Notes under the pieces: generated by a model
The model's database searches: none
The model's input: the letters and a program-made list of their open reading frames with translations, nothing else
Told to the model about the DNA's origin: nothing
Program-made: the position numbers and the translations under genes
In this document: piece by piece, positions 26,211-35,729 of the stretch
Layout of the letters: every line of letters begins with the position of its first letter
Numbering within the stretch: the stretch's first letter is position 1
Origin: Nocardia sp. SYP-A9097
GTDB lineage: Bacteria; Actinomycetota; Actinomycetes; Mycobacteriales; Mycobacteriaceae
NCBI RefSeq assembly: GCF_009649815.1
Contig: NZ_WJIC01000029.1
Span: forward strand, 16,636-80,635
Length of the DNA stretch: 64,000 nucleotides
Direction: 5' to 3'

Positions 26211-27356
26211 ATGACAATGGCGCAAGATGAGGTTCGCCGGATCGAGGCCGACGCGGTGCCGACCCGCTTCGCCCGCGGCTGGCACTGTCTGGGCCTGATC
26301 CGTGATTTCTCCGACGGCAAGCCGCATTCGATCACGGCGTTCGGAACCAAACTCGTCACATTTCGGGGCGGCGACGGACGACTCAACGTACTCGACGCCT
26401 ACTGCCGGCATATGGGCGGTGATCTTTCCGACGGAGAGGTCAAGGACAACGAGATCGCCTGCCCATTCCACGACTGGCGGTGGGGCGGTGACGGACGCTG
26501 CAAGCAGATTCCCTATGCGAAGCGGGTGCCGCCCCTGGCCCGCACGCGGGCGTGGACCACGCTGGAACAGGACGGGATGCTGTTCGTCTGGAACGACCCG
26601 GAGGGTAAGCAGCCACCCGCGGACATCACGATTCCGAGCATCGAAGGCGCCGGCAGCGACGAGTGGACCGACTGGCATTGGTACACCACCGTGGTGCAGA
26701 CCAACTGCCGCGAAATCATCGACAACGTCGTCGACATGGCGCACTTCTTCTACATCCACGGTTCGCTGCCGACGTATTTCAAGAACGTGTTCGAGGGACA
26801 CATCGCAACGCAGTACTTCGACGGCGTCGCTCGCACGGATCTGCCGGGTGCCGGGGAAGACTCGACTGTGCTCGGAACCACTTCCGTCGCTTCATATTAC
26901 GGTCCTTCCTTCATGATCGACGACCTCGTCTATCACCACCACGGAGGTGGTGAGCAGCAAACCGTCCTCATCAACTGCCATTACCCGATCGACGAGAACT
27001 CCTTCGTCCTGATGTACGGAATCATCGTCAAGAAATCGGCGGCGCTGCCCACCGAGGATGCAATGAAAACCGCCGTCGCACTCGGTGATTGGGTGAAGAT
27101 CGGTTTCGAACAGGATGTCGCGATCTGGCGGTCCAAGACGCGCATCGACAACCCGCTGCTGTGTACGGAGGACGGGCCGGTCTACCAGCTCCGCCGCTGG
27201 TACGAGCAGTTCTACGTCGACGCCGCCGACGTGCAACCGGAGATGGTGGATCGCTTCGAATTCGAACTGGACACCACTCGGCCGACCGAAGCCTGGCACG
27301 AGCAGGTCCGGGAGAACATAGCCCGGCAGGCCGACGCGGAGAAGGCATCGTCATGA
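26211..27356 (+). CDS. kshA: 3-ketosteroid 9-alpha-monooxygenase, oxygenase component
   Basis: 381 aa Rieske non-heme iron oxygenase. The Rieske ligands are Cys65 and His67 (AYCRHMGG) and Cys84 and His87 (ACPFHDW). The mononuclear iron site is NCREIIDNVVDMAHFFYIHG, with His178 and His183, and a later Asp in FEQDVAIWRSK. KshA 9-alpha-hydroxylates androstadienedione-type steroids and opens ring B. GAGGAGGG precedes ATG 26211. The reductase KshB is not in the window. An 89-aa CxxC protein is coupled downstream. Confidence 0.93.
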   Translation: MTMAQDEVRRIEADAVPTRFARGWHCLGLIRDFSDGKPHSITAFGTKLVTFRGGDGRLNVLDAYCRHMGGDLSDGEVKDNEIACPFHDWRWGGDGRCKQIPYAKRVPPLARTRAWTTLEQDGMLFVWNDPEGKQPPADITIPSIEGAGSDEWTDWHWYTTVVQTNCREIIDNVVDMAHFFYIHGSLPTYFKNVFEGHIATQYFDGVARTDLPGAGEDSTVLGTTSVASYYGPSFMIDDLVYHHHGGGEQQTVLINCHYPIDENSFVLMYGIIVKKSAALPTEDAMKTAVALGDWVKIGFEQDVAIWRSKTRIDNPLLCTEDGPVYQLRRWYEQFYVDAADVQPEMVDRFEFELDTTRPTEAWHEQVRENIARQADAEKASS

Positions 27357-27622
27357 CCGTCCATGCCGACGAACGGCTGCTCGACGGCCCCATGCTGCCG
27401 GTACGATGCCGCCAGTGTGGCGCGGAAGTCCTTGCCCGCAAGAGCAGTTGGGCACAGACGAGCGTGCAGTGGAACGCGGCGGCCATGGCGGCCTGCGTGG
27501 AACGCAGCACCGCAAGCGTGTTCTCCGCTCACCCGTTGCCACACTGTTCCCAGCTGCGCGAATCCCTCTGGACCGCAGCCGAATCCGGTGCGCTACCGGT
27601 GCTGGAACCACCGTCGGAGTGA
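27353..27622 (+). CDS. small CxxC protein coupled to kshA
   Basis: 89 aa, ATGA overlap with the kshA stop. The visible motif is VRCRQCGAEVLARKSSW; later Cys residues and HPLPHCSQLRESLW suggest a small zinc-ribbon or redox fold. Not a classic 2Fe-2S ferredoxin, since the four-Cys spacing is absent. The coupling suggests a helper of the steroid oxygenase; inference. Confidence 0.7.
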   Translation: MTVHADERLLDGPMLPVRCRQCGAEVLARKSSWAQTSVQWNAAAMAACVERSTASVFSAHPLPHCSQLRESLWTAAESGALPVLEPPSE

Positions 27623-27677
27623 CGCGGACGGCCTCAGATCCTCGCACCCCGAGGACTGGGGCCACCCGGTCCTGACA

Positions 27678-27702
27678 GTGATAGCCATACCACCGCTATC
27701 AC
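27678..27702 (+). terminator. hairpin after kshA operon
   Basis: GTGATAGC (27678-27685) and GCTATCAC (27695-27702) are perfect complements around a 9-base loop, 56 bases after the last stop. No T-run follows. Confidence 0.6.
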
Positions 27703-28080
27703 CGCGACGATTCATAAGAACTGGCGATTGTGGCGGGATCACTGTCACCGCACCAAGGTCTGTTGTGGCGGGGCAAGACAGCTTGAACCGTAGCTTCCTA
27801 CCCTTAGCCGGAGTTGGTTGCCCTGCGAGGACACGCACGCGCGGGTGCCGCAACAGCCGAGGTGCTGACCGCCAATCCTCCAATCCGCATAAGTTAGCGG
27901 CGAGTCGCACGTCTTGTTCTTCTTTTGGCAATGTTGGTACCGCCACAGTGCAGAGAAACAAATAGGTCAACAGGCCGGGTTGGCCAGTTGTTCACCGAGA
28001 TAAGGGCGCGCTATAGCCTGTCCTAATATTAACGTGGTCTCTCAACTGGAACCAGTTATAGCTTCCTGCCGATTTCCCCT
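27703..28080. other. non-coding stretch with imperfect repeats
   Basis: No convincing ORF. TGTGGCGGGATCACTGTC and TGTGGCGGGGCAAGACAG form an imperfect direct repeat, and the tail (27890-27970) is less GC-rich than its surroundings. It may be mobile-element debris or hold a structured RNA; nothing decisive is visible. Confidence 0.35.
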
Positions 28081-28096
28081 GGAAGGACCTCGATAT

Positions 28097-29027
28097 ATGA
28101 CCCTCAGACAGCGCTGTCTGCGGATATCCCTGGCCGTCACCGTCCTGACGACGCTGGCCACCGCAACAGCTTTCGCCGACGCACGGGAGACCGCGAAGGA
28201 CTCACCAGCCCCCGGGTCCGTGAACGAGTATGTGGCACTGGGTGATTCTGGGCGGCGGACGTCGTGTCCAACCCCGACCTGATGACAACCCAGTACATTC
28301 CGGTGGGATGCACTCAGAGCCGGCACAATTTCGCGAAGCAGGTGGCCGCCGCCCTGGCGGTCACGACGTTCTTCGACGCGTCCTGTGGCGGTGCGGTCAC
28401 CGCCGATATGACCCACCCGCAAGAGGGTCCGCAATCACTCGCCGGGGCGATTCCAGCTCAGTTCGACCACCTGACCCCCTAGACAGACCTGGTGACGCTG
28501 GCGATCGGCGGCAACGACGCCGGACTCGCCGACACGGTCATGGCCTGCCTGACGGTGAGTGCCGCTGCCACACCGTGCCTGGATTCCTTCGTCACCGGCG
28601 GCGGCGACCGGATGTCGGCGAATATCGCGGCCGCCGAGCCGAAGCTGGTCGCCGTGATCAACGGCATCCGGGCCCGCTCCCCCACGCGCGGATCCTGCTG
28701 CTGAACTACCTGAAGCTCATCACCACCGAGGGCGGATGCTTCCCGACCATCCCGATCTCCGACCCCGACGCAATCTGGCTGGGGCACAAACTGATCGAAC
28801 TGAACTCCATGCTCGCCCGAGTGGCGAACACGACCGATATCGACCTGGTCGACACCTACGCCACCAGCGACGGCCACGATGTCTGCCAGGCACCGGGTGT
28901 GCGCTGGGGCGAAGGCCTGATCCCCTTCAGCAGCACCCCCGTCGGCCCCGCCGCACCATTCCACCCGAACCAACTCGGCGCCAACCACCAGGCAAACAGC
29001 ATCCTCGCTGTCCTCGGAGCACGCTGA
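28097..29027 (+). pseudogene. SGNH/GDSL-type secreted lipase, broken by two frameshifts and a nonsense codon
   Basis: The pieces rebuild one secreted SGNH hydrolase. Signal peptide and block I (VNEYVALGDS) are in frame 1. After about 28250 the frame shifts (one T missing after GGTGATTCT) to frame 2 with NPDLMTTQYIP. TAG at 28480-28482 interrupts DHLTP-TDLVTLAIGGNDAG, which holds block III GGND. Near 28685 a second shift leads to ILLLNYLK and block V FHPNQLGANHQA with the catalytic His. Ribosome-binding site GGAAGGA is intact. It would have cleaved lipid or acyl esters outside the cell. Confidence 0.88.
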
Positions 29028-29233
29028 CCGCCTGAACACGGCCCCGACGCGCGCTTCGAAATGGCATGACTATGACCTCGCCGACCGGATCCGCGCCCGT
29101 CGCGAAAACCGCTCGACCATGCCGTCGATACCACAAATATGGTTGCCGCACAGACGAATTGGCGATTTGCACAAAAGGCATGGGCTCCGCGATGATCGCG
29201 AAGCTCAGGATCTCGAAAATGGGGAGTAATCAG

Positions 29234-29665
29234 ATGTCATTGTCACGCCAAACTGCCTTTGCGGGTGCGTTGTCGGTGATTGCCGCGCTCACAATGGTTG
29301 GCGCGGGCACCGCGAACGCCGAGGGGGATGTCTACGGCGCAATCGCAATATCCAAGAACGCGGTCGGTCAGCTCGACAAACACGGCTGGGCGTCGAACTA
29401 CCCTGACGCGGCGGCTGCGGAAGCCGCCGCGTTGGACGCGTGCGGCCAGTCCAAATGCGTTGTAGTCCTGACATTCCAGAACACCTGCGCGGCCCTGGTC
29501 AAGCGCCAAGGCACCCCGGCCGGCTGGGCAATCGGGCCGGACCAGGTCACAGCCGAAAAGAACGCATTCAGCTCGCTCGGCCCCGATGACCCGATCGGGT
29601 CGCTCGGCGGCATGATGGAGAGCGGTCAGGTCGTACGGTCAGGTTGCACACCGAACGCCCGGTAG
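29234..29665 (+). CDS. secreted DUF4189-domain protein
   Basis: 143 aa. The signal peptide MSLSRQTAFAGALSVIAALT runs to the AxA-type site GTANA before EGDVYGAIA. The mature part has the DUF4189 pattern: AIAISKNAVGQLDKHGWASN, DAAAAEAAALDACGQSKC, VVLTFQNTCAALVKR. Four Cys probably form disulfides. Such proteins are exported, function unknown. ATG 29234 is preferred because GGGGAG sits 7 to 8 bases upstream; ATG 29219 is an alternative. Confidence 0.88.
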   Translation: MSLSRQTAFAGALSVIAALTMVGAGTANAEGDVYGAIAISKNAVGQLDKHGWASNYPDAAAAEAAALDACGQSKCVVVLTFQNTCAALVKRQGTPAGWAIGPDQVTAEKNAFSSLGPDDPIGSLGGMMESGQVVRSGCTPNAR

Positions 29666-29762
29666 TCACCCAAACGTACTGTCTGCCAATACGGCCCGAC
29701 TGCCAATATGGAGTCGGGCCGTCGCCGTACTCTCGGGAAGCCGCCCGGTGCGGTTCGAATTG

Positions 29763-30152
29763 TCAGGTTGTTTGCGGGGTGACGGTGTCGATCACCGCAA
29801 GCCACGACACCGCGTTCTCCTTACAGGACTGATGTACAGGCACCAGGCCGGCGTGGTCGTCGAGTGCCATCATCGTCACCCCCATCTGATCCTTGAACTC
29901 GCCCACACTGTCGCGGGCGGCCAGCAGACTTCCGCAGTCGGGGCAGAAACCGCGTTGCGTGGTCGGGAAAGTGTTGTACCAGCGTGGTTCTCCGGAAGTC
30001 CACTCGAACTTCGAGGCCGGGAACCCAACCCACGCCGCGACCGGGCCACCGGCCAGCTTCTGGCAGTGCGGGCAGGAGCACAGATGCGGCCAGTCCGCGT
30101 CCGCGTCTGCCTGGAATCGGATCTTCCCGCACAGGCAACCACCCAAATACAT
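29763..30152 (-). CDS. GFA-family (glutathione-dependent formaldehyde-activating-like) protein
   Basis: 129 aa with the CENP-V/GFA zinc pattern: GGCLCGKIRF, CSCPHCQKLAGGPVAAW, GFCPDCGSLLAARDS. These zinc proteins share the fold of S-hydroxymethylglutathione synthase; most members, including this one, have no proven reaction. Actinobacteria lack glutathione, so a role with another thiol or none is likely. Start ATG 30152 is backed by GGAGGG. Confidence 0.9.
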   Translation of the reverse strand: MYLGGCLCGKIRFQADADADWPHLCSCPHCQKLAGGPVAAWVGFPASKFEWTSGEPRWYNTFPTTQRGFCPDCGSLLAARDSVGEFKDQMGVTMMALDDHAGLVPVHQSCKENAVSWLAVIDTVTPQTT

Positions 30153-30626
30153 CTGAATCAGACCCTCCTGTCGAATGATGTTGACACCGTGAAGAATTCG
30201 GTCTTGCCGATTTCCAGGCGATGGTATCGGTGGCAGCCGCTGGGTTGGCGAAGTTCGGCCAATCGCAACTTCGGACGCTTCGAAGGCCGCCTGTATCCGT
30301 TCGAGACTGGCCATTCAAGGTGTGGATCACGTTGCGGCCCTGCAGAATAGGGTTCGTGGGGACGCGACATCGGCTGCACTTGCCGCTCTCCTGGGCGTGG
30401 TGATCGGACGTTTCTGGGATAGCAGACGGAATCCGGACGCTGGCAACGTGACCAGAGGACCGCGAGTTACCGGGCTCTGGCTGAGCAGTTCCAGGCAGTG
30501 AACGAAATCCTGTGTGGTCTCTCCACCGCGGATCCAGCATCCGAGCGTTACAGCGACAGGGTCGACCAGGTGCGGGGTGGAGGATCCCCCACCCACCCCG
30601 GGGTCGGCTACTCGCCGTCGTCCTGC
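30153..30626. other. no supported gene
   Basis: A plus-strand stretch around 30260-30480 reads as a short Ala/Leu-rich segment (AALAALLGVVIGRFWDSRR) without a clear start, possibly a gene remnant. Nothing here can be supported as functional. Confidence 0.35.
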
Positions 30627-30755
30627 TCAGCGGCTGGCCGCCGCATCCGCGCGATCAGCGAACCCGCTTGTCGCAGTGTCCGATTGCGGATCTCGTTCGG
30701 CGGCTGCATCGATCCGATCGGCCGACTCGCGATCCATCGGAGTGCTCTTACTCAT
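30627..30755 (-). CDS. 42-aa SMP-like (seed-maturation-protein domain) small protein
   Basis: MSKSTPMDRESADRIDAAAE and a C-terminal SGFADRADAAASR match the short bacterial SMP-type pattern MSK-x-RIQSAEA-x-SGSFAARAQSAA. These disordered small proteins are linked to stress or stationary phase in other bacteria. AAGGAGCAC lies at the right distance before ATG 30755. Confidence 0.75.
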   Translation of the reverse strand: MSKSTPMDRESADRIDAAAERDPQSDTATSGFADRADAAASR

Positions 30756-31171
30756 GATGTGCTCCTTCATGATTGACGCGCACCCAGCTGACGCACCGTC
30801 AACAGGGTGCGCTCGGATATCGACAGGGCGGGAAGCGGCAGAACCGATCCCCGTTTCCAACGTCGGCAAAGCCTGACGTCGGCGCTCGCGCATCCGGCCC
30901 CGATGCGGGGTCCGAGTCCACCGCGGGCGAAGCCTCGCGGGGAGCATGATCCCGGCCTCTGTCCATTCTGCCAGACTTCTTGAGGCATAACCCGGCCCAT
31001 GCTCAGGGCATCAGGCGAACAACCACTCAACCTGTCGCCTTCCTCGAATATCCAATGTGTTGGCGATATCGGTTGGGAGAGTGCGGATTCGGCACGCGGG
31101 CTCTTCGCGCGGCGGATGATCGGTACATCGGCCCTGACGGTGGGGACTTCTGGGTGAGGAGAGGGTGCGCG

Positions 31172-31861
31172 GTGGCGGATCTGGCAGTGTTGATGATCGA
31201 TGTGCAGAACGGTTACGTGGCGGACGATGGGGTGCGGGACAGTTTGGGTTGGCCGCCTATTTGGCGGTTGAGCGAAGTTGTCGGCGAGTGCGCGGACTTG
31301 TTGGCCGCGGCGCGGTCGGACGGCATTCCGGTTGTGTACTCGCGGCAGGTGACCAGCCCGGCCGGTGTTCTGGCGGCCAATCCCCGCGCTGCGCGACATC
31401 AGCGATCACGCGCGTCCCGCCTGCCGGGGGTGTCCGCCGTGCAGCGAGAATGGCGTAGTCAGATCATCGACGCGGTCGCGCCGGCATCCGGGGATCTGGT
31501 GCTCGAGAAGACCCGGCACAGTTTCTTCGCCTATACCGAACTCGATCCGATCCTGAGAAGCCTTGGCGTTCAACGCCTTCTCGTCGCCGGGCTGCAAACC
31601 AACGTGTGCGTGGAAGCCACGGTCCGTGCGGCCTTGGAACGCAACTATGAGGTGGCCGTCGCCGAGGACGCCGTCTCCACCGACGGGCCGGACCTGCACC
31701 ACGGTGCCCTCAATTCGATGCGCGTGCTGTACGTGGAGGTCGCGCCCTGGCGTGAACTCATTCCCGAAGGCGCGCAATGGGATCGCGCCTTCACCACCCC
31801 AAACTACGGCCGCAACCCGGCCTACTGGGACGAGGCGACCGTAGCGGGAATACCTCAGTGA
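31172..31861 (+). CDS. isochorismatase-family cysteine hydrolase
   Basis: 229 aa. The catalytic triad of the family is visible: Asp in LMIDVQNGY near the N-terminus, Lys in LEKTRHSFF, and Cys in AGLQTNVCVEATVRAALERN, with the usual non-proline cis peptide nearby. Members hydrolyse isochorismate, nicotinamide or other amides; the exact substrate is open. GTG 31172 follows GAGGAGAGG. No siderophore genes are adjacent, so an amidase-type role is more likely. Confidence 0.9.
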   Translation: MADLAVLMIDVQNGYVADDGVRDSLGWPPIWRLSEVVGECADLLAAARSDGIPVVYSRQVTSPAGVLAANPRAARHQRSRASRLPGVSAVQREWRSQIIDAVAPASGDLVLEKTRHSFFAYTELDPILRSLGVQRLLVAGLQTNVCVEATVRAALERNYEVAVAEDAVSTDGPDLHHGALNSMRVLYVEVAPWRELIPEGAQWDRAFTTPNYGRNPAYWDEATVAGIPQ

Positions 31862-31976
31862 CCCTGCCGGATTTGGTGGTCCAGCCGGGCGTTGCTTGTT
31901 TGGAGGCCGCCGCCACGGCTGCTGGGGAAGCTGAATTTCGACTTCGTCGCGTGATTCGGTGACTCCTGGAGGCAGG

Positions 31977-32321
31977 TCAGTGATTCTGCAGGTGCGCCTG
32001 GAAGAAGGTGGTGAGGTCGTCGAAGGTCGGTGGGGTGTGCGGCGTGGTTTCGGTTGTCATGCAGCTCTTGGTGGTCTGCTTGATGGTCGGGCCGGTCGGG
32101 GTACCGCGCAGGTAGCGGGGATCGTGGGAGTTGCCCCCGACCAGGTACAGCTGTGCGTCGGCGCTGAGGTAGGTGGCCGGATTCGACGCGGTGAGCAGGT
32201 CCGCGGGGCAATCGGGGAGGCGTTCAGCTGGTCGGCCGTACGGGCACGACCCTCCGCGAACATCTGGGCCCGCACCCGCCACTCCCCCGTCACTGACCGA
32301 TCGGCGCCGCGAAACCCTCAC
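31977..32321 (-). pseudogene. C-terminal remnant of an esterase/alpha-beta hydrolase
   Basis: The minus frame reads like the tail of a carboxylesterase-type protein: NPATYLSADAQLYLVGGNSH, then KQTTKSCMTTETTPHT and TFDDLTTFFQAHLQNH. The catalytic Ser and most of the fold are missing, and the N-terminal part is low-complexity Arg/Gly. Probably a decayed gene. Confidence 0.4.
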
Positions 32322-32433
32322 GGCGACCGATAATTTCGCAGGTCAGAGCGGCTGAGCTCGCCGTGTCGGCCGCGTAACTGGACCTTTACGCCAACTCCTT
32401 GCCGCGTAACCTGCCCGTGGGCACAGTGCAGAT

Positions 32434-33267
32434 ATGCCACCCAGCGAGCAGTCCCTCAGCAGCGCCGGTGCGAATGACCTCGCACAGGAACGCATCCGGT
32501 TCCGCGCGCAGGTGCAGGACTGCCTGCCCGGGTCCTCGCATCTGCTCGCTCGGCGATTGCACGATCTACTGCGTACTGCCCTGCGCGACGGCGCGTTCGG
32601 GTCCGGCAAACTGCCCAGCGAAGCCGAACTGATGACGCAGTACCAGGCCTCACGCGATGTGGTGCGTGAGGCGCTGGACCTGCTGCGCCACGATGGGCTG
32701 ATCGAGCGCCGCCGCGGCGTGGGCACGGTGCCGGTGCGCACCGAATACCTGGTCTCGGGAGCGCTTCCGCCGGAAGGCCGTTCGCTCGAGGAGCACCTCG
32801 CGCTCGGGCGCATATCGCCGCGACTACTGCACTGGGCGTGGGTTCCCGCGCCAGAGGTGATCGCCGAACATCTCGACGGCATCAGCCTCGGCGACGACTG
32901 TCTGTGCATCGAGTACGTGCTGCTGCTCGACCGGCGGCCGATCGCGCTGTTCACCAATTACTTACGCGCACCCGAGGCCGCTCGCGTCGACCTGACCACG
33001 TTCCGGGACGACTTCTATTCGCTGCTGCGTGCCGGCGGCATCAATTTCACCGCCTTCGATATCGGCCTGCAGGCGGCGCGGGCCGACGATCACGCGGCCG
33101 CACTGCTGCACGTGCTGCCGGGTGAACCGGTGCTGCTGCTGGAACAGACCATTCGCAACCGCGACGGGCAGGCGATCGACTACGCGCTGGGTACCTGCCG
33201 CAGCGAAATGCAACTGCGCATCGGTGCGATTCCCCGCATCGATCTGACCGGTGCGCTCCCCCGCTGA
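32434..33267 (+). CDS. GntR-family (HutC-type) transcriptional regulator
   Basis: 277 aa. The winged HTH reads GSGKLPSEAELMTQYQASRD, then VVREALDLLRHDGLIERRRG. The C-terminal UTRA domain (about 110-260) has LCIEYVLLLDRRPIALFTNY and GEPVLLLEQTIRNRDGQAID. It ends 14 bases before the amidase gene and most likely controls it in response to the amidase substrate. Confidence 0.93.
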   Translation: MPPSEQSLSSAGANDLAQERIRFRAQVQDCLPGSSHLLARRLHDLLRTALRDGAFGSGKLPSEAELMTQYQASRDVVREALDLLRHDGLIERRRGVGTVPVRTEYLVSGALPPEGRSLEEHLALGRISPRLLHWAWVPAPEVIAEHLDGISLGDDCLCIEYVLLLDRRPIALFTNYLRAPEAARVDLTTFRDDFYSLLRAGGINFTAFDIGLQAARADDHAAALLHVLPGEPVLLLEQTIRNRDGQAIDYALGTCRSEMQLRIGAIPRIDLTGALPR

Positions 33268-33281
33268 CCGAGGAGAAACAT

Positions 33282-34709
33282 ATGACAACTGCAGTGCCCG
33301 TTGCCTTTTCGACGCTCACCGATGCGGCCGCCGCGCTGCGATCGGGTGCGGTGAGCGCGACCGGGCTGGTGGGCCACGCCCTGGACAATGCCGATGCCGC
33401 CGATGGCACGCTCGGGGTCTTCCTGGCCCGATTCACCGACCGCGCCCGAGCCCAGGCCGACCGCGTCGACGCCAAGATCGCAGCGGGCGAGGAATTGGCG
33501 CCGCTGGACGGAATTCCGGTGGGCGTCAAGGACATTCTGTCGCACTCGCACGCTCCCACCACCGCGCAATCTCTCGTGCTGGATCCGGCATGGGGCAGCG
33601 CCACGGGCGACTGCACCGTGGTCTCCCGGCTGGAGCACGCCGGGGCCATCGTCACCGGCAAGACCACCACCATGGAATTCGCCATCGGCGTCCCCGATCC
33701 CGACAAGCCGTTCCCGGTGCCGCGCAATGCCTGGGACCCGCAGCGCTGGGCCGGAGGTTCCAGCTCCGGATCCGGCAGCGGCGTGGCGGCGGGCATGTTC
33801 CTCGGCGCCGTCGGCACCGATACCGCGGGCAGTATTCGAATCCCGGCCGCGTTCAACGGAATCACCGGTTTGAAGCCGACCTTCGGGCGGGTGCCGAAAT
33901 CCGGTGTCGTACCGCTGGGCTACACCCTCGACCATGTCGGGCCGATGGCTCGTTCGGCCGCCGACTGCGCACTACTGCTGTCGGTCATGGCCGGGCACGA
34001 TGCGGCCGACCCGTACAGCTCACCCGCCCCGCTCGACGACTATCCCGCCGCGCTCACCGGGGATCTGCGCGGAATCACCATCGGCGTGGACGATCTCGAC
34101 CGCTACGCGAGCGCGGGCATCGATCCGGGCCAGCCGCAACTGTTTTCGGACGCACTGGCCGCACTGCGCGAAGCCGGAGCCACCATCGTTCCGGTCGAGG
34201 TGCCGATGTACCCGGAGGTGACCGCGATCGACGTGATGGTCATGCTCGCCGAGGCGCACACCTACCATCGGCACGATCTGCGCACCCGGTGGACCGACTA
34301 CGGTCGCGGCACCCGCATCATCCTCGCCGCCGGGGGCGCGCTCGACGCCACGGATTACATTCAGGCACAATGAGTCCGGCGTATCGCACAGCAGCGGATG
34401 GCCGAACTGTTCACCGAGGTCCACATCGTCCTCACCCCCACCGGCCACCTGGGCGCGCCGCCACTGGCCGCCATCGATCAGCTGCAACCGCTGAATGTCC
34501 TTGCCTCCCTGCACACCCCGTACTGGAATCCGCTCGGCAATCCGACACTCGCCATCCCGATCGGCCTGTCCAGCGAAGGCACCCCGCTCTCGATATCCCT
34601 CAGCGGCAAGCCTTTCGACGAATCCACCGTGCTGCGCGCCGGTGATGCCTATCAGCGTCTGACCGACCACCACCTCCGCACTCCCACCACTCCGAAAGGC
34701 CTGTCATGA
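33282..34709 (+). pseudogene. amidase (amidase signature family) interrupted by an in-frame TGA
   Basis: 475 codons. All catalytic parts lie upstream of the break: Lys83 in GIPVGVKD, the Ser-rich GGSSSGSGSG at 158-167, and Ser184 in TDTAGSIRIPA. TGA at 34371-34373 stands where the same frame continues DYIQAQ-(TGA)-VRRIAQQRMAELF. The expected residue is Arg (CGA), so one C-to-T change explains it. The remaining 111 codons are intact to the stop at 34707-34709. A sequencing error or readthrough is possible. It follows a GntR gene by 14 bases. Confidence 0.85.
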
Positions 34710-34849
34710 CCGAGACCTGGTCCACCGATCCGGCGGAGAATGCCGCCATCACCGCCCTCAGCCACGTGCTGCAAGCCATGGCGGCCATGTTGCACAGCGT
34801 CGAAAACACCCACTACACGAACCCCAGCGGCGGCTTCGTACTCAGCTGA
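34706..34849 (+). CDS. 47-aa ORF translationally coupled to the amidase
   Basis: ATGA overlap with the amidase stop. The peptide begins MTETWSTDPAENAAITALSH and ends THYTNPSGGFVLS. The middle is an amphipathic Met/Ala/Leu helix (VLQAMAAMLHSVE). No family recognised. Small partner subunits of amidases exist (AtzG with AtzE), which makes a similar role thinkable, but no sequence match is claimed. Its end overlaps the convergent endonuclease IV gene by 8 bases. Confidence 0.6.
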   Translation: MTETWSTDPAENAAITALSHVLQAMAAMLHSVENTHYTNPSGGFVLS

Positions 34850-35729
34850 GCGGAAGCGCTCCGAGTGCGGTGGCGCGCATCTTCGCGAGCAGCGCCACAT
34901 CCGCTGCGGGCGTTGCGGTTTCGACCAGCAGCGGAACACCCCGGAGCTCCGGCGTCGAGAACAGCGCGGTGAAGGCGCGTTCGCCGATCAGGCCTGCCCC
35001 GAGTGATTCATGGCGATCGCGATGGGACCCGGCGGCATCACGGCTGTCGTTGACATGAATCAAGCCGAGACGGTCGACGCCGATCGCACCTGTCAGCCTG
35101 GTCAGGACAGCTGCCAGCTCGTCCGGACCGGTGACGTCCTCCCCCGCCGCGTGCAAATGGCAGGTGTCGAGGCAGACCCCGACCCGCTCATCCGCGAGGG
35201 CATCCAAATACTCGAGGGTGCTGTCGATGGTTGATGCCAAGGCGGCGCCACCCCCGGCAGTGGGTTCGACGAGCAGCCGCACACCGTCCGGGGCCGCATC
35301 CAAAATCGGCGGTATGACCTCGTGCACCTGTGCGAAGGCTCGGGCGCGGGCGCCCTGCTGCACCGACGAGCCGGTATGCACGACCACTCCGGATACCCCC
35401 AACGATTCGGCCCGCCCCATGACGTATGCCAATGCCGCAGCCGAGTTCTCGACGGTCGCGGGCGTCGGAGACCCGAAGTTGAGCAGATACGGTGCGTGGA
35501 CGAATACCGCGATACCCAATTCAGCACAGGCCGTTCGGAATTCGTCGTCCTCACCTCGATCGAATGGGGTAGGCCGCCATCCCCGCGGGTTGCCCGCGAA
35601 GACCTGGATGACTTCGGCCCCGATCTCGGTGGCTTCACCGAGCCCCGTCTTGATCAGTCCGCCCGCCACCGCGACATGCGAGCCCACCGGCGAAACTCGC
35701 CGCGGTTGCGATGTCGCCGAGGTTGGCAT
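34842..35729 (-). CDS. nfo: deoxyribonuclease IV (endonuclease IV, AP endonuclease)
   Basis: 295 aa TIM-barrel protein of the Nfo family. Trinuclear zinc ligands appear in order: HAPYLLNFGSP, VVHTGSS, LLVEPTAGGG, VCLDTCHLHAAGEDV, LIHVNDSRDAAGSHRDRHES and LLVETATP. It cuts DNA 5' to abasic sites in base-excision repair. The length is normal for the family. Monocistronic and convergent with the amidase locus. Confidence 0.95.
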   Translation of the reverse strand: MPTSATSQPRRVSPVGSHVAVAGGLIKTGLGEATEIGAEVIQVFAGNPRGWRPTPFDRGEDDEFRTACAELGIAVFVHAPYLLNFGSPTPATVENSAAALAYVMGRAESLGVSGVVVHTGSSVQQGARARAFAQVHEVIPPILDAAPDGVRLLVEPTAGGGAALASTIDSTLEYLDALADERVGVCLDTCHLHAAGEDVTGPDELAAVLTRLTGAIGVDRLGLIHVNDSRDAAGSHRDRHESLGAGLIGERAFTALFSTPELRGVPLLVETATPAADVALLAKMRATALGALPLS

